From Phalacrocorax aristotelis (Eukaryota > Chordata > Aves > Suliformes > Phalacrocoracidae): a stretch of 64,000 bases of DNA. The notes under the pieces were generated by a model. The model was not told the DNA's origin. It made no database searches and was given only the letters and a program-made list of their open reading frames with translations. This document shows, piece after piece, positions 25,216 to 38,422 of the stretch (the stretch's first letter is position 1; each line of letters opens with the position of its first letter). Both the position numbers and the translations under genes were made by a program. Where the stretch lies: assembly GCF_949628215.1 (NCBI RefSeq), contig NC_134282.1, forward strand, positions 19,510,723 to 19,574,722, in the 5' to 3' direction.

Positions 25216-26455
25216 TTAAAAATAAAACCAACCTAACTTCTTAAAATAAACCATTAATTAATATGTCGGTGTATGGCTGTGCTTCTAAAAAAAAAACCAA
25301 ATTGAAAAATACTGTCGTGACTCAGGCCTCAGCAGTCTGCCAAAACTGCTTCTCCTACAGCTAGAGCTGCAGGCCGCGCTCTCCTAGGCTGCGGCGGAGG
25401 CAGGAGGGTTTGTTTCTCCGTGCCCTGCCTTTTATTGGCCGTTTTAACATCTCTGTACCGCAGTCCTTCTGCCTGAAGCATGGGGAAGAAGGTATCTGCC
25501 AGTTTAACTGCTGCGCTGCGTTGTAGAGGCATCATGACAATGGGAAGTGCTCCAAAACCATTGCAATTTTGTTGCTGGGTGGAGGAAGGTTATGCTTCCT
25601 CCCACTGGGTAGCCCCTGCGAGGAGCGGCTAAGGGAATTTGTCCAAATAAAAAAGAAGTCAGCGAAGCGGGGAGGATTGGGAAACAGCCATGATGCATCA
25701 GTTTTGTTACAGCTTTGCACAAGGTGAACTGCTTTGTGATCATGCAGTATCCATTATGCTGTGCATTCCTCCAGGAATCACAGTATTCAGGCCGTGGGTT
25801 GTGAAATGCTATAACAAAGAAATTAAAAAACAACAACATAAAAAGAGGGATAGGGAAGACAATGGGGTGATGGAACAAACAAAACATCAAAGTCAGTGCC
25901 AAACTGAGAGTTGCTGGCTTTTATTTGTTTGTTTGAAAAAAGTCTAGCCCAGCTCTCTCATTAAATACAGTGCTTTCCTAAGCAACTGTTTGTTCTTCCT
26001 GCACAGTAAACCCAGCCAAAGATGGGCTGAGCAGTTTCAGAGCAACAGGATGAGTCCTCTGGCCTTTATGAAACACACAGTAAACAGGGTGCACAAGGCA
26101 ATGCTCAGGCTGTGAAGTTAAAACAGGAATATAATAATTGGAAAGAGGATTCCTTCCCCAGTCCATCGGAGTGCTGCAGTACTCTCTGGCTTTCCGTATG
26201 TAACAGCACCTCTGCTCTCAAATCACGGCCTGACCGAGGCGATCATTAGTATAGTCTACGCCAGGCACTTGAGACACATAAATGGGAGCCCAAGTTCATG
26301 AGATCCTCTTAAAAAAATCATGATTTGACTTTTTAAATGTGGGTTTTATGAGCCTTCTGGTTTTGCCTGTGAGGATCAGCCTTATCGCACGTTCATGCGT
26401 TCTCTCTGTCCACGAGGGCTAGCAGCAGATCTTTAAAAGCTGGAAGCTGAGATTC

Positions 26456-26935
26456 TCAGATGAGTAAGACGCCTGTAAACACTGAGGCTTTATGGAATGC
26501 GTGAAAGACATGAGACTTGTGAAAATTAATAAATAAATAAATAAAAGCCAGACTTGGCAACACTGACAGAAAGGACTGAATACCAACTGCATTACCGTAA
26601 CATTTTTGTGGCCAAACTTGCAGCCTCAATGTTTTAATGATGGCAGCCTTTACTGCATTTAACAGAAGCCTGGATTTGATTCTTTCAGAATAAAAGGGCT
26701 TTTGAATGCTCTGTAAAGGCAGTTTCCTGACTCCATTGATCGCTGACACAAACACCAGAACTAAATCTCCTACATGTTGAGCTAAAGCAACAATCCCATT
26801 AATTTGGACAGCAGTGAGCTTGTACAGGAAGCCGTTGCTGGAAGAGGACATGTAGCATGAGCCGAACCAGTTGGCTGCTCTGCGTCTCATGTCGCCAAGC
26901 AAGAACAGGGCCAAGGTAAATCTCCATATAACCAT
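26456..26935 (-). other. Unassigned 159-codon open frame
   Basis: This minus-strand frame is the longest in this intergenic interval apart from the CR1. It reads with hydrophobic stretches (for example near codons 5-15, 45-70 and 125-140) and an arginine-rich patch after the first hydrophobic segment (GDMRRRAANWF). I do not recognise a family. The opposite strand is not open, which is mildly unusual for chance, but the composition is close to the surrounding A/T-rich DNA and there is no supporting gene structure. It could be a decayed retrocopy or chance. Confidence 0.15.
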
Positions 26936-29929
26936 GTTTTATTTGGAGGCTGCTAACACCCAGTCTGAATTCATGAAAGAATGCGAATAGCCACATCAGG
27001 AAACACAGCAAAAGATTATTCAAACTGGCAGGGTTTAAGAAGGAAAATTAAATTTGTTCTTTGTTGTCCCTGCCTATTTTTCCACTTCTGAATAGGAATA
27101 AAATTGAGGACTGCTCCAAAGAGCTTGCACATTCCTTCACATAGCTTTAAGTTGTGATGTAAAGACTACACTGGCAGAAATATCTGTATGTCTCAGCACA
27201 TACTTGTCAATAAATACATGGAAAGGATTGTTGTTAAATTGCAACAAAATAAAAAAGCTTTAAAAAAGGTACATTCACAGCAGGCAAAATCTAACCTGAA
27301 TGCAACTACAGACAACGGAGCGTGGCTACTCTCTGGGCCACGCTTCAGGAAGTTTGAAGTTTCTCCAGGGCATAAGAATCTCTATGAGGTTAATCCTTCT
27401 ATAGCACAGCAATACAAGGGGGAAAGGAGCAATAATGCAACAGAGATACCCCAAACTCCCCTGTGAGGAAACATCCCCACTACATAATCATGCCTCTGTA
27501 CTTTCACCCCCTGCCCAGTTACTGAAGAGAATCTTGATCAGCCGGAGCAGATCTGCCCCTGCTGGTGCTCTGGGATGGCCTCTCCGGGCCACCCCCCACA
27601 CGCACATGCTGCCCGTGATTCTTGGGCATCCACCCCTACTTGCTCAGTTTGTCCTCCCGGTCAAGGACAAGTGCACAGCAGCTCCTGAAAAAAAGATCAC
27701 TTCAGTGTATCTCAGAGTTGAATCACCTAAAATTTAAACATTGGCTTCTAGCTCACAGTTAACCAAAGGTGGCATTTCTTTGTCCCTCAAATTCAGTGGA
27801 CCATCAGGGCCTTATATCACTACAGCCATGTGGGTAGGTTCAAACCTCATTTAAGAGGTTGCCAGTTTTCCAGCTGCTCATCTCACTACATCCCAGTTAG
27901 CCTGTTAGGGCTGGCAATATACTGTATGCAGCAAACCCTGCAAAGTAACTTGATTTTAAAAAACCCTCACAACATTTTAAAAGCAGACTTCTCATAGCTT
28001 GTTTAGAGTATGCTCTGTGGCCTGCACAACTCATCCAAAGCAACTTCTGGCAGATGTGGGGATGAGGGAACCTCTGACATTTCCATCACTGCAGGGTGGG
28101 TTTTTCAGTTCCTCGTCTATGATTATATAAATACAGGCAGAGCTTTTAAAGTACAAAACCACCACTATTCACGTGTTTACTCAACTGACTTTAAAATACC
28201 TGTACTTTCATAATTACAACAGTGACAAGGATTTCAGAGGGAAGGCTGATTTTTTTTTTTGAGGTAGAGAGGACACTTAGTGATTGAGGATGACATGTAT
28301 TAATATTAACAGTCTGCTCCACCATAAACACCCTGTGTCTGGCATTTCAGGACAGTGCTTCACCCCGCAGTGGCCACCAGTACTTGCTGGTTGGAGGTTG
28401 TTACCTCTCTAGCCCAGGCTGCAGGGCAGAAAATACTTCTGCTCCCTGTCCATTTTGCATGCAAGTCAGAATAGCTTGGGCCACCCTCACCAGTGGTTTA
28501 AGTGAAAATACCCAGCATTGTGCTGAAGGATGAAGAGCCACATAGCCCATCAGCTCTGCTGTGGCACTGATGACTGCCCTCAAAGAGGTGGGAGCAGTAA
28601 AGTCCTAAGTGATTCTTGCTGCTTGCAAAATAGACAAGTCTGAGTGCTTCTGAGATCTCACTCTGCAGGCTGCTTCCCTGCTGGTGTGTTTTGAAAACAA
28701 GTAGGCTGAAGTCAACAGGCCCCAGATATAACTGTAAAAGGGACTGCAGAAGTGAAACAAAGGCACCCCTAACACAGTGTTTACCTTTGGACTTGGATAG
28801 TCCCAAATGATGTCTTGCTGTATGTCTGCACAGACCACAGCTCACTGAGGCCACATACAGGCTATATTTAAACTAGCTATTCCAGGTACTGCAGGCAGTG
28901 TCATCATGGTACCCATCCAGTGCAGACTGTGGAGCCCACTTGTGAAACTGAGAAAATACGCAGGTGACTACACTCTGCTGCACTCTGTAGCTCACCAGGG
29001 CTGCTACTCAGGTAATTTAAAGCTAGTTCGAGGTGCATTTCCACATGTTTATTTAGGCAGTGAAACCACCTGGGGCAGTTTCTTGCCTCCAGTCACTCCT
29101 GTGTCTCTGCTCCCTCCCAGCGTCCCTCCAGGTGTGCCAATACTACTATCTGTGAAGCTCACTGGAAACTGAATGCTTGAAGTTATCCACATGGCGGGGG
29201 TGGGCAGAGAAGAAGCAATACCCAACAGTTTTTCTATGGAGTTGCACAGGGACAACTGGAGGCAGGGGCAGGCTGAAGCACTCAAGGCTGGGAAGGGCAG
29301 GCAGTCTAGTTAGCCACCGCCAAAAGTGTGCATGGAACCAGTCTCAGAATACCCCATCACTGCTCTTGTAGTGAACAACGACCCTTAAATGTGCATAAAT
29401 GATGTTAGTCCAAATGGTGTTACAGAAAGGATAAATGTGGTCTTTTTCACTCAACTGCCAATATTCTTCATTAAAACAGGTTGGCTGTGTTCTCTCTAAC
29501 AGTGACATACTAGGGGCAAGATCTGGAAGAAGGCTGCCTACTGGAATCACTGCTGATGCACAGCATCCTGCCGGTACATTTTGTCTTTTGCTTGGCAGCC
29601 AAACATGGGACTTTTTCTTGACACTGTGCTGCCTTTCACTTGTATCAGATTGTGAGGGGTGGTTTCATCAGAAACAAAAGAGTGAAACGGAATAAGTAAT
29701 AAATTAGAAGCAGGACAAAGCTGTCACTGCAATTCTTAGAACTTGAAAGAAAAAGAGTTAAAACCTCCTGCAGCAGAGATTTGAATATCGGCTTTCCCAA
29801 ATGATGCCATAATTGTAATTGCCAAACTCCTCCTAAAGCAGTGTATACCTACAGACATTGCAGCACCAGAAATGTACGTGGTGAAGGGTATAGAATGTGC
29901 AGTGTAGGATAGAAATGAGGATGTTACAG

Positions 29930-30010
29930 TCAGTGAAAATCTTCATTATCAGGAGAGGCTAGAGAAGCTGAGACCATTTTCAGAGAGAAAGGAAAGTGCT
30001 GGAGGGGCCT
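29930..30010 (+). mobile_element. Old CR1/L3-like fragment
   Basis: The plus strand can be read as YQERLEKLRPFSERKES, which parallels the motif [17 protein letters not shown] in the younger CR1 copy 300-600 bases downstream. The similarity is limited to this short segment and no 3' end is visible. It would be a diverged remnant of the reverse-transcriptase C-terminal region, into whose vicinity the younger copy later inserted. Confidence 0.3.
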
Positions 30011-30297
30011 TGCTGCATATTTTCAGATCAATGAAAGGGAATTGTGTTTATGCATTTTTCTTACCCTGGGTGAATCAACTAGGAGAATGTAAGATCAAAT
30101 GGGGAGTTCAAAATGAAGTAAGCAAGGATGTTAGCCTTTCCCAGTGTCCCATCAAGGCATTAATGCAATATCATCTGGAGCTGGTCTGCTATATCTAAAG
30201 CTTTTGAAGCATAATGAACTTTGTTTTTTGAAACAGAATGAACTTTGCTTTTCAAATTAGAACTGACAAATAAAATAGCTTAATCATCTCATTTCAT

Positions 30298-30861
30298 TTG
30301 GTTGACAGCAGGCTGAACATGAGCCAGCAGTGTGCTGAGGCGGCCAAGAAGGCCAATGGCATCCTGGCTCGTATCAGGAATAGTGTGGCCAGCAGGAGCA
30401 GAGCAGTGATGGTGCCCCTGTACTCGGCCCTGGTGAGGCCACACCTTGAGTACTGTCTTCAGTTTTGGGCCCCTCACTACAAGAAGGAGCATGTCCAGAG
30501 AAGGGCAATGAAGCTGGTAAAGGGTCTAGAGCACAAGTCTTATGAGGAGCGGCTGAGGGAGCTGGGGTTGCTTAGCCTGGAGAAGAGGAGGCTGACGGGA
30601 GACCTTATCGCTCTCTACAACTACCTGAAAGGATGTTGTAGCGAGGCGGGGGTCGGTCTCTTCCCCCTAGCAACAAGCAATAGGATGAGAGGAAATGGCC
30701 TCAAGCTGCGCCAGGGGAAGTTTAGGTTCGATGTTAGGAAAAAAGTCTTCACCGAAAGGGTTGTCAGGCATTGGAACAGGCTGCCCAGGGAGGTGGTTGA
30801 ATCTCCATCCCTGGAGGTACTGAAAAGAAGGGTAGACGTGGTGCTTGAGGATATGGTTTAG
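30298..30861 (+). CDS. CR1 ORF2 C-terminal fragment
   Basis: 187 residues of the C-terminal part of the CR1 endonuclease/reverse-transcriptase polyprotein. Visible family motifs: [57 protein letters not shown], and the terminal [20 protein letters not shown]. Catalytic endonuclease and the YxDD-type reverse-transcriptase core are missing because the element is truncated, so it cannot mobilise itself. Ends at TAG just before the 3' untranslated tail. The ATG noted at the start is not a natural initiation site. Confidence 0.9.
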   Translation: MVDSRLNMSQQCAEAAKKANGILARIRNSVASRSRAVMVPLYSALVRPHLEYCLQFWAPHYKKEHVQRRAMKLVKGLEHKSYEERLRELGLLSLEKRRLTGDLIALYNYLKGCCSEAGVGLFPLATSNRMRGNGLKLRQGKFRFDVRKKVFTERVVRHWNRLPREVVESPSLEVLKRRVDVVLEDMV

Positions 30862-30940
30862 TGGTGGACTTGGCAGGGACAGGTTAGTGGTTGGACTTGA
30901 TGATCTTAAGGGTCTTTTCCAACCTTAATGATTCTATGAT
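30300..30940 (+). mobile_element. CR1 LINE, 5'-truncated, young copy
   Basis: A Chicken Repeat 1 non-LTR retrotransposon. The sequence starts abruptly inside the reverse-transcriptase C-terminal region (GTTGACAGCAGGCTGAACATG), runs through the end of ORF2, and finishes with the diagnostic 3' tail TTGGACTTGATGATCTTAAG...CCAACCTTAATG and ATTCTATGAT at 30931-30940. There is no poly-A, as expected for CR1. Truncation at the 5' end is the usual outcome of CR1 retrotransposition. The open frame is uninterrupted for 188 codons, so the insertion is relatively recent. Confidence 0.95.
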
Positions 30941-31051
30941 CTCTGCTCAAAAATTACTCCAAGGAAAGAAAACCCAGCAATTTATTGGAGACCTAGCAGT
31001 TACAGAAAGCATTTCTGATGACAAGTTTGTTATTCAGACATCTTCCCATGT

Positions 31052-31215
31052 TCTGAGTTGAAGTTACAATGAAGGGGAATGCCCCAACCTGAACTAGGTG
31101 CCACTCCAGCTTGGGAACTGTAATCTCATAGGCGTGGGCATGGTTTGATTTAGGTGTTTCAAGAGATGCATCAGAAGACCAGTACTCACTGTCAGCCTCT
31201 GCTTCAGAGACATCC
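31052..31215 (-). pseudogene. Anosmin relic: fourth FN3 module (tentative)
   Basis: The frame reads VSEAEADSE and, after a variable part, YEITVPKLEWHLVQV, against human VTWAEVTTE and [20 protein letters not shown]. Just upstream in another frame MNG matches human MTG. The similarity is shorter than in the other exons, but it is at the correct position in the colinear series. No clear splice boundary was identified. Confidence 0.4.
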
Positions 31216-32970
31216 ATTCATTCTGTGTCCTTGGCATTTTTAAAAGCTAAGCAGATAGCATCCTAACCACACGGAGGGATGTGAAAGCGTTTAGACACAA
31301 CCTCTGATTCTTTACAGTTCCTAGAGGAGCTACAGAAGAAGCCACACCCCACTGCCAAAAGAGCTAAACCCCTTTAACCTCATCTGTATAATGAGTATCT
31401 TTAAAACAGATGTAAACTCTCATGGTCAAATGAGAGACTCCTGTGCAGGGCTAAGCCCCAGGTGAATAACCAACCTTATTAGCTTGAAGCATCGGTTGCT
31501 TACATTTGAAAGGTTTCCACTGTGGCTGGCCTGTGACTCGTGACTTTAACTTCAAACAAATAAATGTGAAGGTTGAAGCATGTAGCTTACTGCTAATGGC
31601 TGAGACTAAAAAAAGGAAAACGATGTTCATTAAAGGATTCTATATTATCTGTCAGTATACAAAAAACCCCCACAGAAACTTAACCAAACCAAAACCTGTA
31701 CAATGTTACTGGAGTTGTGCTAGTGCCAAGAAACATCAGGGATCCTACTGTACTAAATTTATAGTGGTATTAACTAAAATTGACTATGTAAAAAGGAGAC
31801 ATCCAGTCTGATCTTGCTGCCGGGACTGCTGAAATGAAGAGCAAAGTACATGCTCTCCAGTGGCAAGTCATCCCATCTAAATGAGAAGAGGAATCTCCAG
31901 GTGAAGAAGAAATTCCTTCTCCATCCGTTATGGACACACCCAGACAGCTCCTACAAGTTAAAGCTGAGGGAGATGAATCCTACCTTATGGAGGAACAATT
32001 TCTTCCCTAACTAACTTATCATCAAAGACAATGGAGAGACATCCCAATCCAGACTCAACAGGTCCCAGAGTGGGGATGTGACAGGAGACTGGAGGTGGTA
32101 ACCTCTGGGTCCAGATGATACCATCTAAGGCAGACGTTTGCCCTCATGTACAGCGCAGTCACTGGCAGAGCCCAGCCAACATCTGTAGCCAGACAATCCC
32201 TTTTTTAAAAACAGAATTCCATCTCTCTCCTGCACAATGAATATTTTCTTGCATTATGAAAACATTATGCCTATTGTTTTGAACAAAATCCTGACACATT
32301 CTTATTTGACCTAGTTGAGATTTTTAGTAGTTTCTCGTATTTCTGCATTGCAGTACTGCCAATACATACCTGAAAAAATGATATAAAGATTGGGGGCTCA
32401 TCTTGCTTCAAGAAGGATAACTGTAAATATTTCTGGAGACTGTTATGGATAGTGATACAAATTCTGCACTTACTACTTTTCTCTGGATAGGAGGGAAAGA
32501 TGTTCATTTAAAGCATGTTAGACAGTCATTTTAACTTACATTTCTTGAACACTTATTTGTGGTTGATCACCAGATAATGTGATCTAGAATCTTATAAAAA
32601 TGCTAATTTGGTTGAGATTGGCTTAAGAAGAGACAAGAACTGATCACAGCTAGCTAACATGTTAAATTGGAGTAAAGTTGAATTAACAAACAAGGAGACA
32701 AAACTCAAACCTTTCCAGATTCACCCCAGTGACCTGAAGGCTGAATATCTGCTCGATAAAGATTTTTAAAGTTACTAAACTTCTGGCCATTGAGCAGTTA
32801 TTTATCTGCAGTTCTAGGGGACATTCTTGAGTTTCCCAGATCCTACTAAAACTGAATAAGTATAAATAAATGAAAGAAATAAGCAAATGAAACACTTGCA
32901 TTGAGCTTCTTAGCAAAATACACTAATGGCTAATCATTGTGCAGTCCAAAAGGTGCGCAGCCATAACGTA

Positions 32971-33062
32971 TTTTATAATCTATTAGAGAATATATATTCT
33001 CTAATATAATATTATGTAATATTAATATAGAATATAATAAATATAATAAAATATTAGAGAAA
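32971..33062. repeat. AT-rich block with a perfect 26-base palindrome
   Basis: Positions 32981-33006 (TATTAGAGAATA/TATATTCTCTAATA) are a perfect inverted repeat without spacer. It continues into about 50 bases made almost only of A and T (repeats of AATATTA and ATAATAA), and the arm motif ATTAGAGAA recurs at about 33053. Such a sequence can extrude a cruciform. Confidence 0.85.
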
Positions 33063-36009
33063 GTTCCCATTGCAGTCAAACAAAAACTGTTGTAAGGGAT
33101 TGCTAAACAGACTGCAATTAGTAGTTTGTACATATAGACAAGCTTTAACTAGCTGATGCCTTCAAAATGCAAGTCCAAGTCTCTTTTAAAACTTGTCCCC
33201 TTCACTCTGAAGCTGAATGAGTTGCAGAGCCTCTGGAAGGATAAGGCCTTGACTGCTGGAGTTTTTCAAACTATGCATCCCTTTGATCCTTTCCCAATAT
33301 GCAAAAAATACTAAAATTCTCTCCTGGATTTCATTACACATAAAAAGACATGAAAGTGCAATTTTTCCTTACTCATCAACAACAACCCACCAACCCTAGC
33401 TCCAAGCTAGACCATTCTGGCTACTTCAAAAAATGGTTTTGAAATTTCCGTTTCCAGATTGCCCTGGCAGGTATAACTGTGACTTTGCAAACAGCTACAG
33501 CTGTGTGTGCTAATTGCTTTTCTCTAAATTATTTATGAGACACTTTTGACTGATGAGATTTCTCACAACAGCATGTGCTAACCATTGGCAGTGGGCTCCT
33601 GAACTAGTGGGAACTCCATCACCTGCTGAGGTGCAGAAAAGCCAGCTGTTAGCAGACACTATGTCCCTGGCAGCCTGTTCACTGAACTGTGAGGTCAAGC
33701 TCTATCTACTTTCATCTCCTTTTCCAATAACTGCTCAATAGGAAATTTATGTGTAAGCATTATATCTGCACGTAACACACACCCTTTACTTTTGGGACAA
33801 GATCAGAGAATTCTGGAGACTGCCTAATTTAGATAAGGCAGAATTTAGGGTGTCAATGACCTGTAGAAGACAATCCAGTTCACTAAACAGGGCTGTTCAA
33901 GCTCTGGTCCCAGCTGCAGCAGGGGGTCTGTAAAATACAGTTATGAAAGCTAGAAATCAATAGGCTTAAATTCATGACAAAGGAGGTAGCAGTTTTACTA
34001 GAAAAATTTTACAAGATATATAAACTGAAAAAGAATAGAAAACACGACCACAGACAGTACAAAATATTTATCATGAGCCACCGCTTACCACTGCTTTTTC
34101 CTAGAGGGCTTATCACTGCTATCCAGATAAAAACTACTTAAAAAGCTATGGTTAAAGGTAACCATAAGCCCTGTCAATTAAATAAAAAAACCTAGTGTTC
34201 CAGGGACCAGCAAATTATGTCAGTATTTTTCTTTTCCTTTTTCAGATATGAACAACTGATAGGGAGCAGCAGTCAGAACCAGGGTGGCTAGAAGAAAAAC
34301 TTCATGTCTGGAGTTGCAAGAGCTCAACAAGAAGCAGCCAGATGAATGAAGCAAAGCAGCCTGCTAGAATTACTGCTCACTATTGGTACTTTTATTGTCT
34401 TCCCAGGAGGCTATAAAGGTTTCTGGGTAAGCAACCAATGTGACATCTTCATGAGTTTCACAGCTGTGTTTAAGAACTAAATTTAAACATTATTCCCAGC
34501 CAAACTGTAGATGAAGTTGTGCGTTGGACCTTTTCCTAGGCAGTATTTTTACCCTGCCGATCCCACAAATTTTAAACTATTTGAATTAACCTTGTGCTCG
34601 TTTATTCTACATATGCCAGAAGATTCACAATGTTTTCTGTACCGAAGTCTTGTGACCTCAGATACAGGGGTTCAGACAGGAAAGAGAGGGTGATAAAGAG
34701 GGACCGTGTTACTCCTCAGAGGTAAGCTGGTATTTCAGAGCCAGGTCAGATATACCTGAGCCACTTTTCTCAGTGCATCAAAGATATAACCTGAATTGCT
34801 GTGAGAGGTGTGCAGAGGACAGCACACCATAATCTGGCTGTGCACAAGGTCAGGAGCAGGAAGGCAGGGCAGAACGTGCAATTGTCTTAAGAGTACCCAG
34901 AAGTTTCATTTCTTGACTCCCTTTCTCCCTTGCAGTGGAGGAGGCTCTCTGGCCATGTCCCATTCAGTAGGTGGCACTTGGGAGTTGAAACAAATGTGCC
35001 AGCTTCCAAGCCTGCTGCCTCAAAGAGATGGGCCACATGGACTCCTTGCACTTCCATGAAACAGCAGCCTGGTGTTAAGAAAATGGGTCCCCCACAGAAC
35101 AAGAGGAGGAAGCGGGGAGAAAGCTAGTGTTCCCAGCCACCCATCACAGATGTAAAAGGAGACAGGACAGAAGGTATCTGTCTGGATCTGACACAGACTA
35201 ACAGCATGGCATGGGTAAGGCTAGGAAGTCATTCATGCCTCATTTCTCCCACCTGTAAATTATTCCTCCTCCTTCATCCCCACAGGCACATCATTATGAT
35301 TGCTCAATTAATTAACAGTTTAAAAGAGCTCTGAGACATTCAGATAGAAGAGAAAGATTTTTTTTTATATTTCTGCTTCTCTAAAATTGCATGCATAAAC
35401 ACTGAAGTTTGTAAGTCCTTTGCTGAGGATGAACAATTGTCTCCAGTTTATGGATAGGTAACTTAAGCCATGGAAATGTGAAAGCACACATTTTGATAAA
35501 CATCCTCAAGTTCCAAGATCCCACTTTCTGAGTTCCCAGCTACATATAAATCCAGCTTGACTTTCAGAGAGCTGAGCACTCCTAGTCCTAAACGTGAACA
35601 GCCACAAGTGACAGCATTCACCCACTGAAGACCATGTACTCAAGATCTCAAATCAAGTGTCTCAAAGCTTAGCCCACTCTAGAAAACCTAAATGGAAACT
35701 TGCCCAAGAAAACCTGAATGGAAGCAGTGCACTCGAGTGCTCTGTCCACCACATCACACACAGCACGCTTGTGTTCAGCTAGAGCTTCATGCCATTGAGG
35801 AACCAGAACAGGTGACCAGACTTCTGGAAGCATCTATCACGTGGCTCCCCAGCACAGTGAGTTGTAAATGAAATTGTTAGGGGAGTGAGAGTTTCCCTGA
35901 CCAAAACAATTAAAACTCTCGCATGAAAATAGAATGCTGAAAGGAAATCTGCCCATTCGGCACCATTATTATTTTTAACAGAAGACCCAAGTTCCTGTCA
36001 AAAACAGGA

Positions 36010-36160
36010 GAATAGACATTTCTGAGCCAGCTTTAATGGGAAGATCTTTTGAAATTCTCAGCCATCTGTCACAGTAGGAGTGCTTGTTGTTCAGCCCTTC
36101 TGAAAAACTTGGCCATTCTTTTGGAACATGGTCGTTTTGAAACTCTGCTTTCAGGCCTTT
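36010..36160 (-). pseudogene. Possible anosmin relic: third FN3 module, second half (weak)
   Basis: An open minus-strand frame includes FQNDHVPKEWPSF and, 20 residues on, LRISKDLPIK, which could correspond to human VNRYHVRWFPEA and YIILQDLSFS at similar spacing. An acceptor-like CTGAAAGCAG precedes it. The placement between the FN3-3 and FN3-4 exons is right, but the identity is low and it could be chance. Confidence 0.25.
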
Positions 36161-38422
36161 CCTAGGAACCACATCTTCCGTGGAAGGTTCTGCTCTTTCT
36201 GTGTCTACCAGTACTGTCCTCAGTGCAGTGGAACCTGCCAGTAAAGCAGGTAGAGATGGGCTTGAAGTGCAAACCTGGAAAATTGCTCTGAACTAGCCCT
36301 AAATCCAAGGACAAACGGGTAGGTTAAGTCCAGAACTAACTGTGCTTTCATTTAATGTTGCTTATGAAAAACATTGCAAACATATTTTAGCAAATTTCCA
36401 AATGTGTGTATCTCATGAAAATTGCTCACTGAATACTCCTTTTCACTTAGAAACATTTATTTTCCCCCTCTGATTCTTCCAGTCCTCCCTCTTCCCTCTC
36501 TTACTATTGTTGACATCTTGTCCCAGGTAAAGAAGAGGTAACAAGGGACCCCAGTCACCCAGCAATGGAATGAACTGCTCTTGCTCATAAAAGATTATTA
36601 ACACTGGGACTCCAATTTGGGATGGAAGAGCAGCTTCCAAATAGGCCTCCCTGGGTGTTAATAAGATCTGCTATACAGACAGGAAAATTCTGCAGCAGGT
36701 GAATCATCTCATGCCCTGGGACCAGGCAAACGGAGACAGTATGATGCACAGCACTATATTAAAACAGAAGTATGATCCCACTGTAAACACATCTGGAACC
36801 TGCAACAATTCCCCTTCACAGAAGGATCTGAACTCAGCCCAGCAAACCAGAGCACTAACCTGGACACTTGCCCTTTCTTCTGATACTGGTTTGTTAGAAG
36901 AATATGTTACTGGTCTCCATTTTAATAAATACAGATTATGCTCCTGTGGCTCTCTGGGATAGAGAGAAAAACCGTGTTACTTTCAATGGAGCAAGACCTC
37001 CAACAAATTGGTGAGATATATAAGAATACTTTTTATTTCTAAAGTGGGCCAAGAGGCTTTGAAGTTACATTAATACCTCCAGATAAAGAGCCACACAATC
37101 CCTCCTGCTGCAAAGGAAACCTCAGTGAAATTCTGGCTACAGAAAAATTAACAGCAAAATTCCCACCAGTTTCACTGTGAACGAGACTTCAGGCCATAAA
37201 TCTATTCTGTAGAGGGTTTTCTACCAAATGGTTGAAAATTCTTTTTTTCCAAAGGGGAAAAAAAAGTCAGTTGTTTTATTGTGTTTCCTTTAAAAAGCCA
37301 TAACCAAATGTTTCATTTTAGATTGGGGTCAATCCCAATTAAAAAATTTCCAGTTCCCCCACATGCCTTCATGGAGCAGGGGAGCTGTATTGGCAGACAC
37401 GTTCTGATGCTAAACTGAACAGACACATAAATGCTTGATAATGCCAGGCAATATGTTTTGAACTTTCCATCCCCACAAAACAAAAATTCAGCATATCAAG
37501 GTTCTCCTCCCTCCCCTACTCCCAAGTTTGGACAGAAATACATATTGCAGTATTGCAATTTTTCAAAGATTTTTTAAAAACTATTTAAATTCGTGTCAAC
37601 AATGGCTACCACCTGGCACAGCCCTACCAAAGTTAAGAAGTTACTGTGGAATAATAAAGCATAATTCAGAACAGAATGTGGCCTGAAGAGCTCCATGTCC
37701 CAAAGAGCCCAACAAAACCATCCCCTTGGCTCTGCTTATTCCTTTTGAGGAAGAACCCAGCGGAAGGGAGGCAGTCAGTGTGACTGCCAGTTTTGCAGAG
37801 TCTGTGAAACTCTTGGGAGACGTGACCCCAGTTCTCTGGCTCTTGGATTTCCAACAGAGGACTCAGTTGAAAGTGATCCTCTCCAGGGCCCCAAGATCTT
37901 CACCCTTAACCTTTCTGAGTCATTAAAGAATATTCAGCTCGTCATACAACAAATACAGCAAACTTATTTTTGCTACGGCATAGCAATCTCAGAAGCTACT
38001 GAAACATTTTAAGCTAATGGTCAAGACCTTGTTTCGCAAGGCTGAAGCCCCATGAATTGAACAGAACTTCAGCACTTGCTTAAATTTAAGAACAAGCTGA
38101 AATGCTCGGCTGAATAGGAATAGCCTGAGGAATTATGCAAATGCTTAGATGAATCCGGGTCCAAATATGAATTACTTTAGAAGATAGAGAAGCAAGCGGT
38201 GCAATTTAATCATTTTTATCTCCTTACCAAGAATGCACAAGTTCTTACAGCTAATATTACAGCATCTTCTGCTGCTGCCAGAAGCCAAATGACCTATTCT
38301 TTAACAGTCAAGCTCTCCTCATTTTCAAACTGAAGATTAGTCCATTTATGCTGAACAGTGGCACAGAATGACAATTTCATAATACATAGATTGAGTGCTA
38401 TTCCACTCACATGTTACATTAC

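Larger units (their letters stand above)
25216..30299. other. Intergenic region upstream of SENP5
   Basis: No recognisable gene. In mammals PAK2 lies upstream of SENP5 on the same strand, but none of its kinase exons was seen here. A short AAAT repeat lies at about 26525-26545. One long minus-strand open frame is listed separately. A CR1-like relic lies at the right end (about 29930-30010). Confidence 0.5.

Noticed and set aside
24253-25231. Several long open frames on both strands in the CpG island
   Set aside because: High G+C removes stop codons; the translations are Ala/Arg/Gly/Pro-rich and resemble nothing.
34940-35070. Minus-strand frame compared with the start of anosmin FN3-4 (LEAGTFV, LLNGTW)
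   Set aside because: Right order but too few shared residues and no splice sites; not counted.
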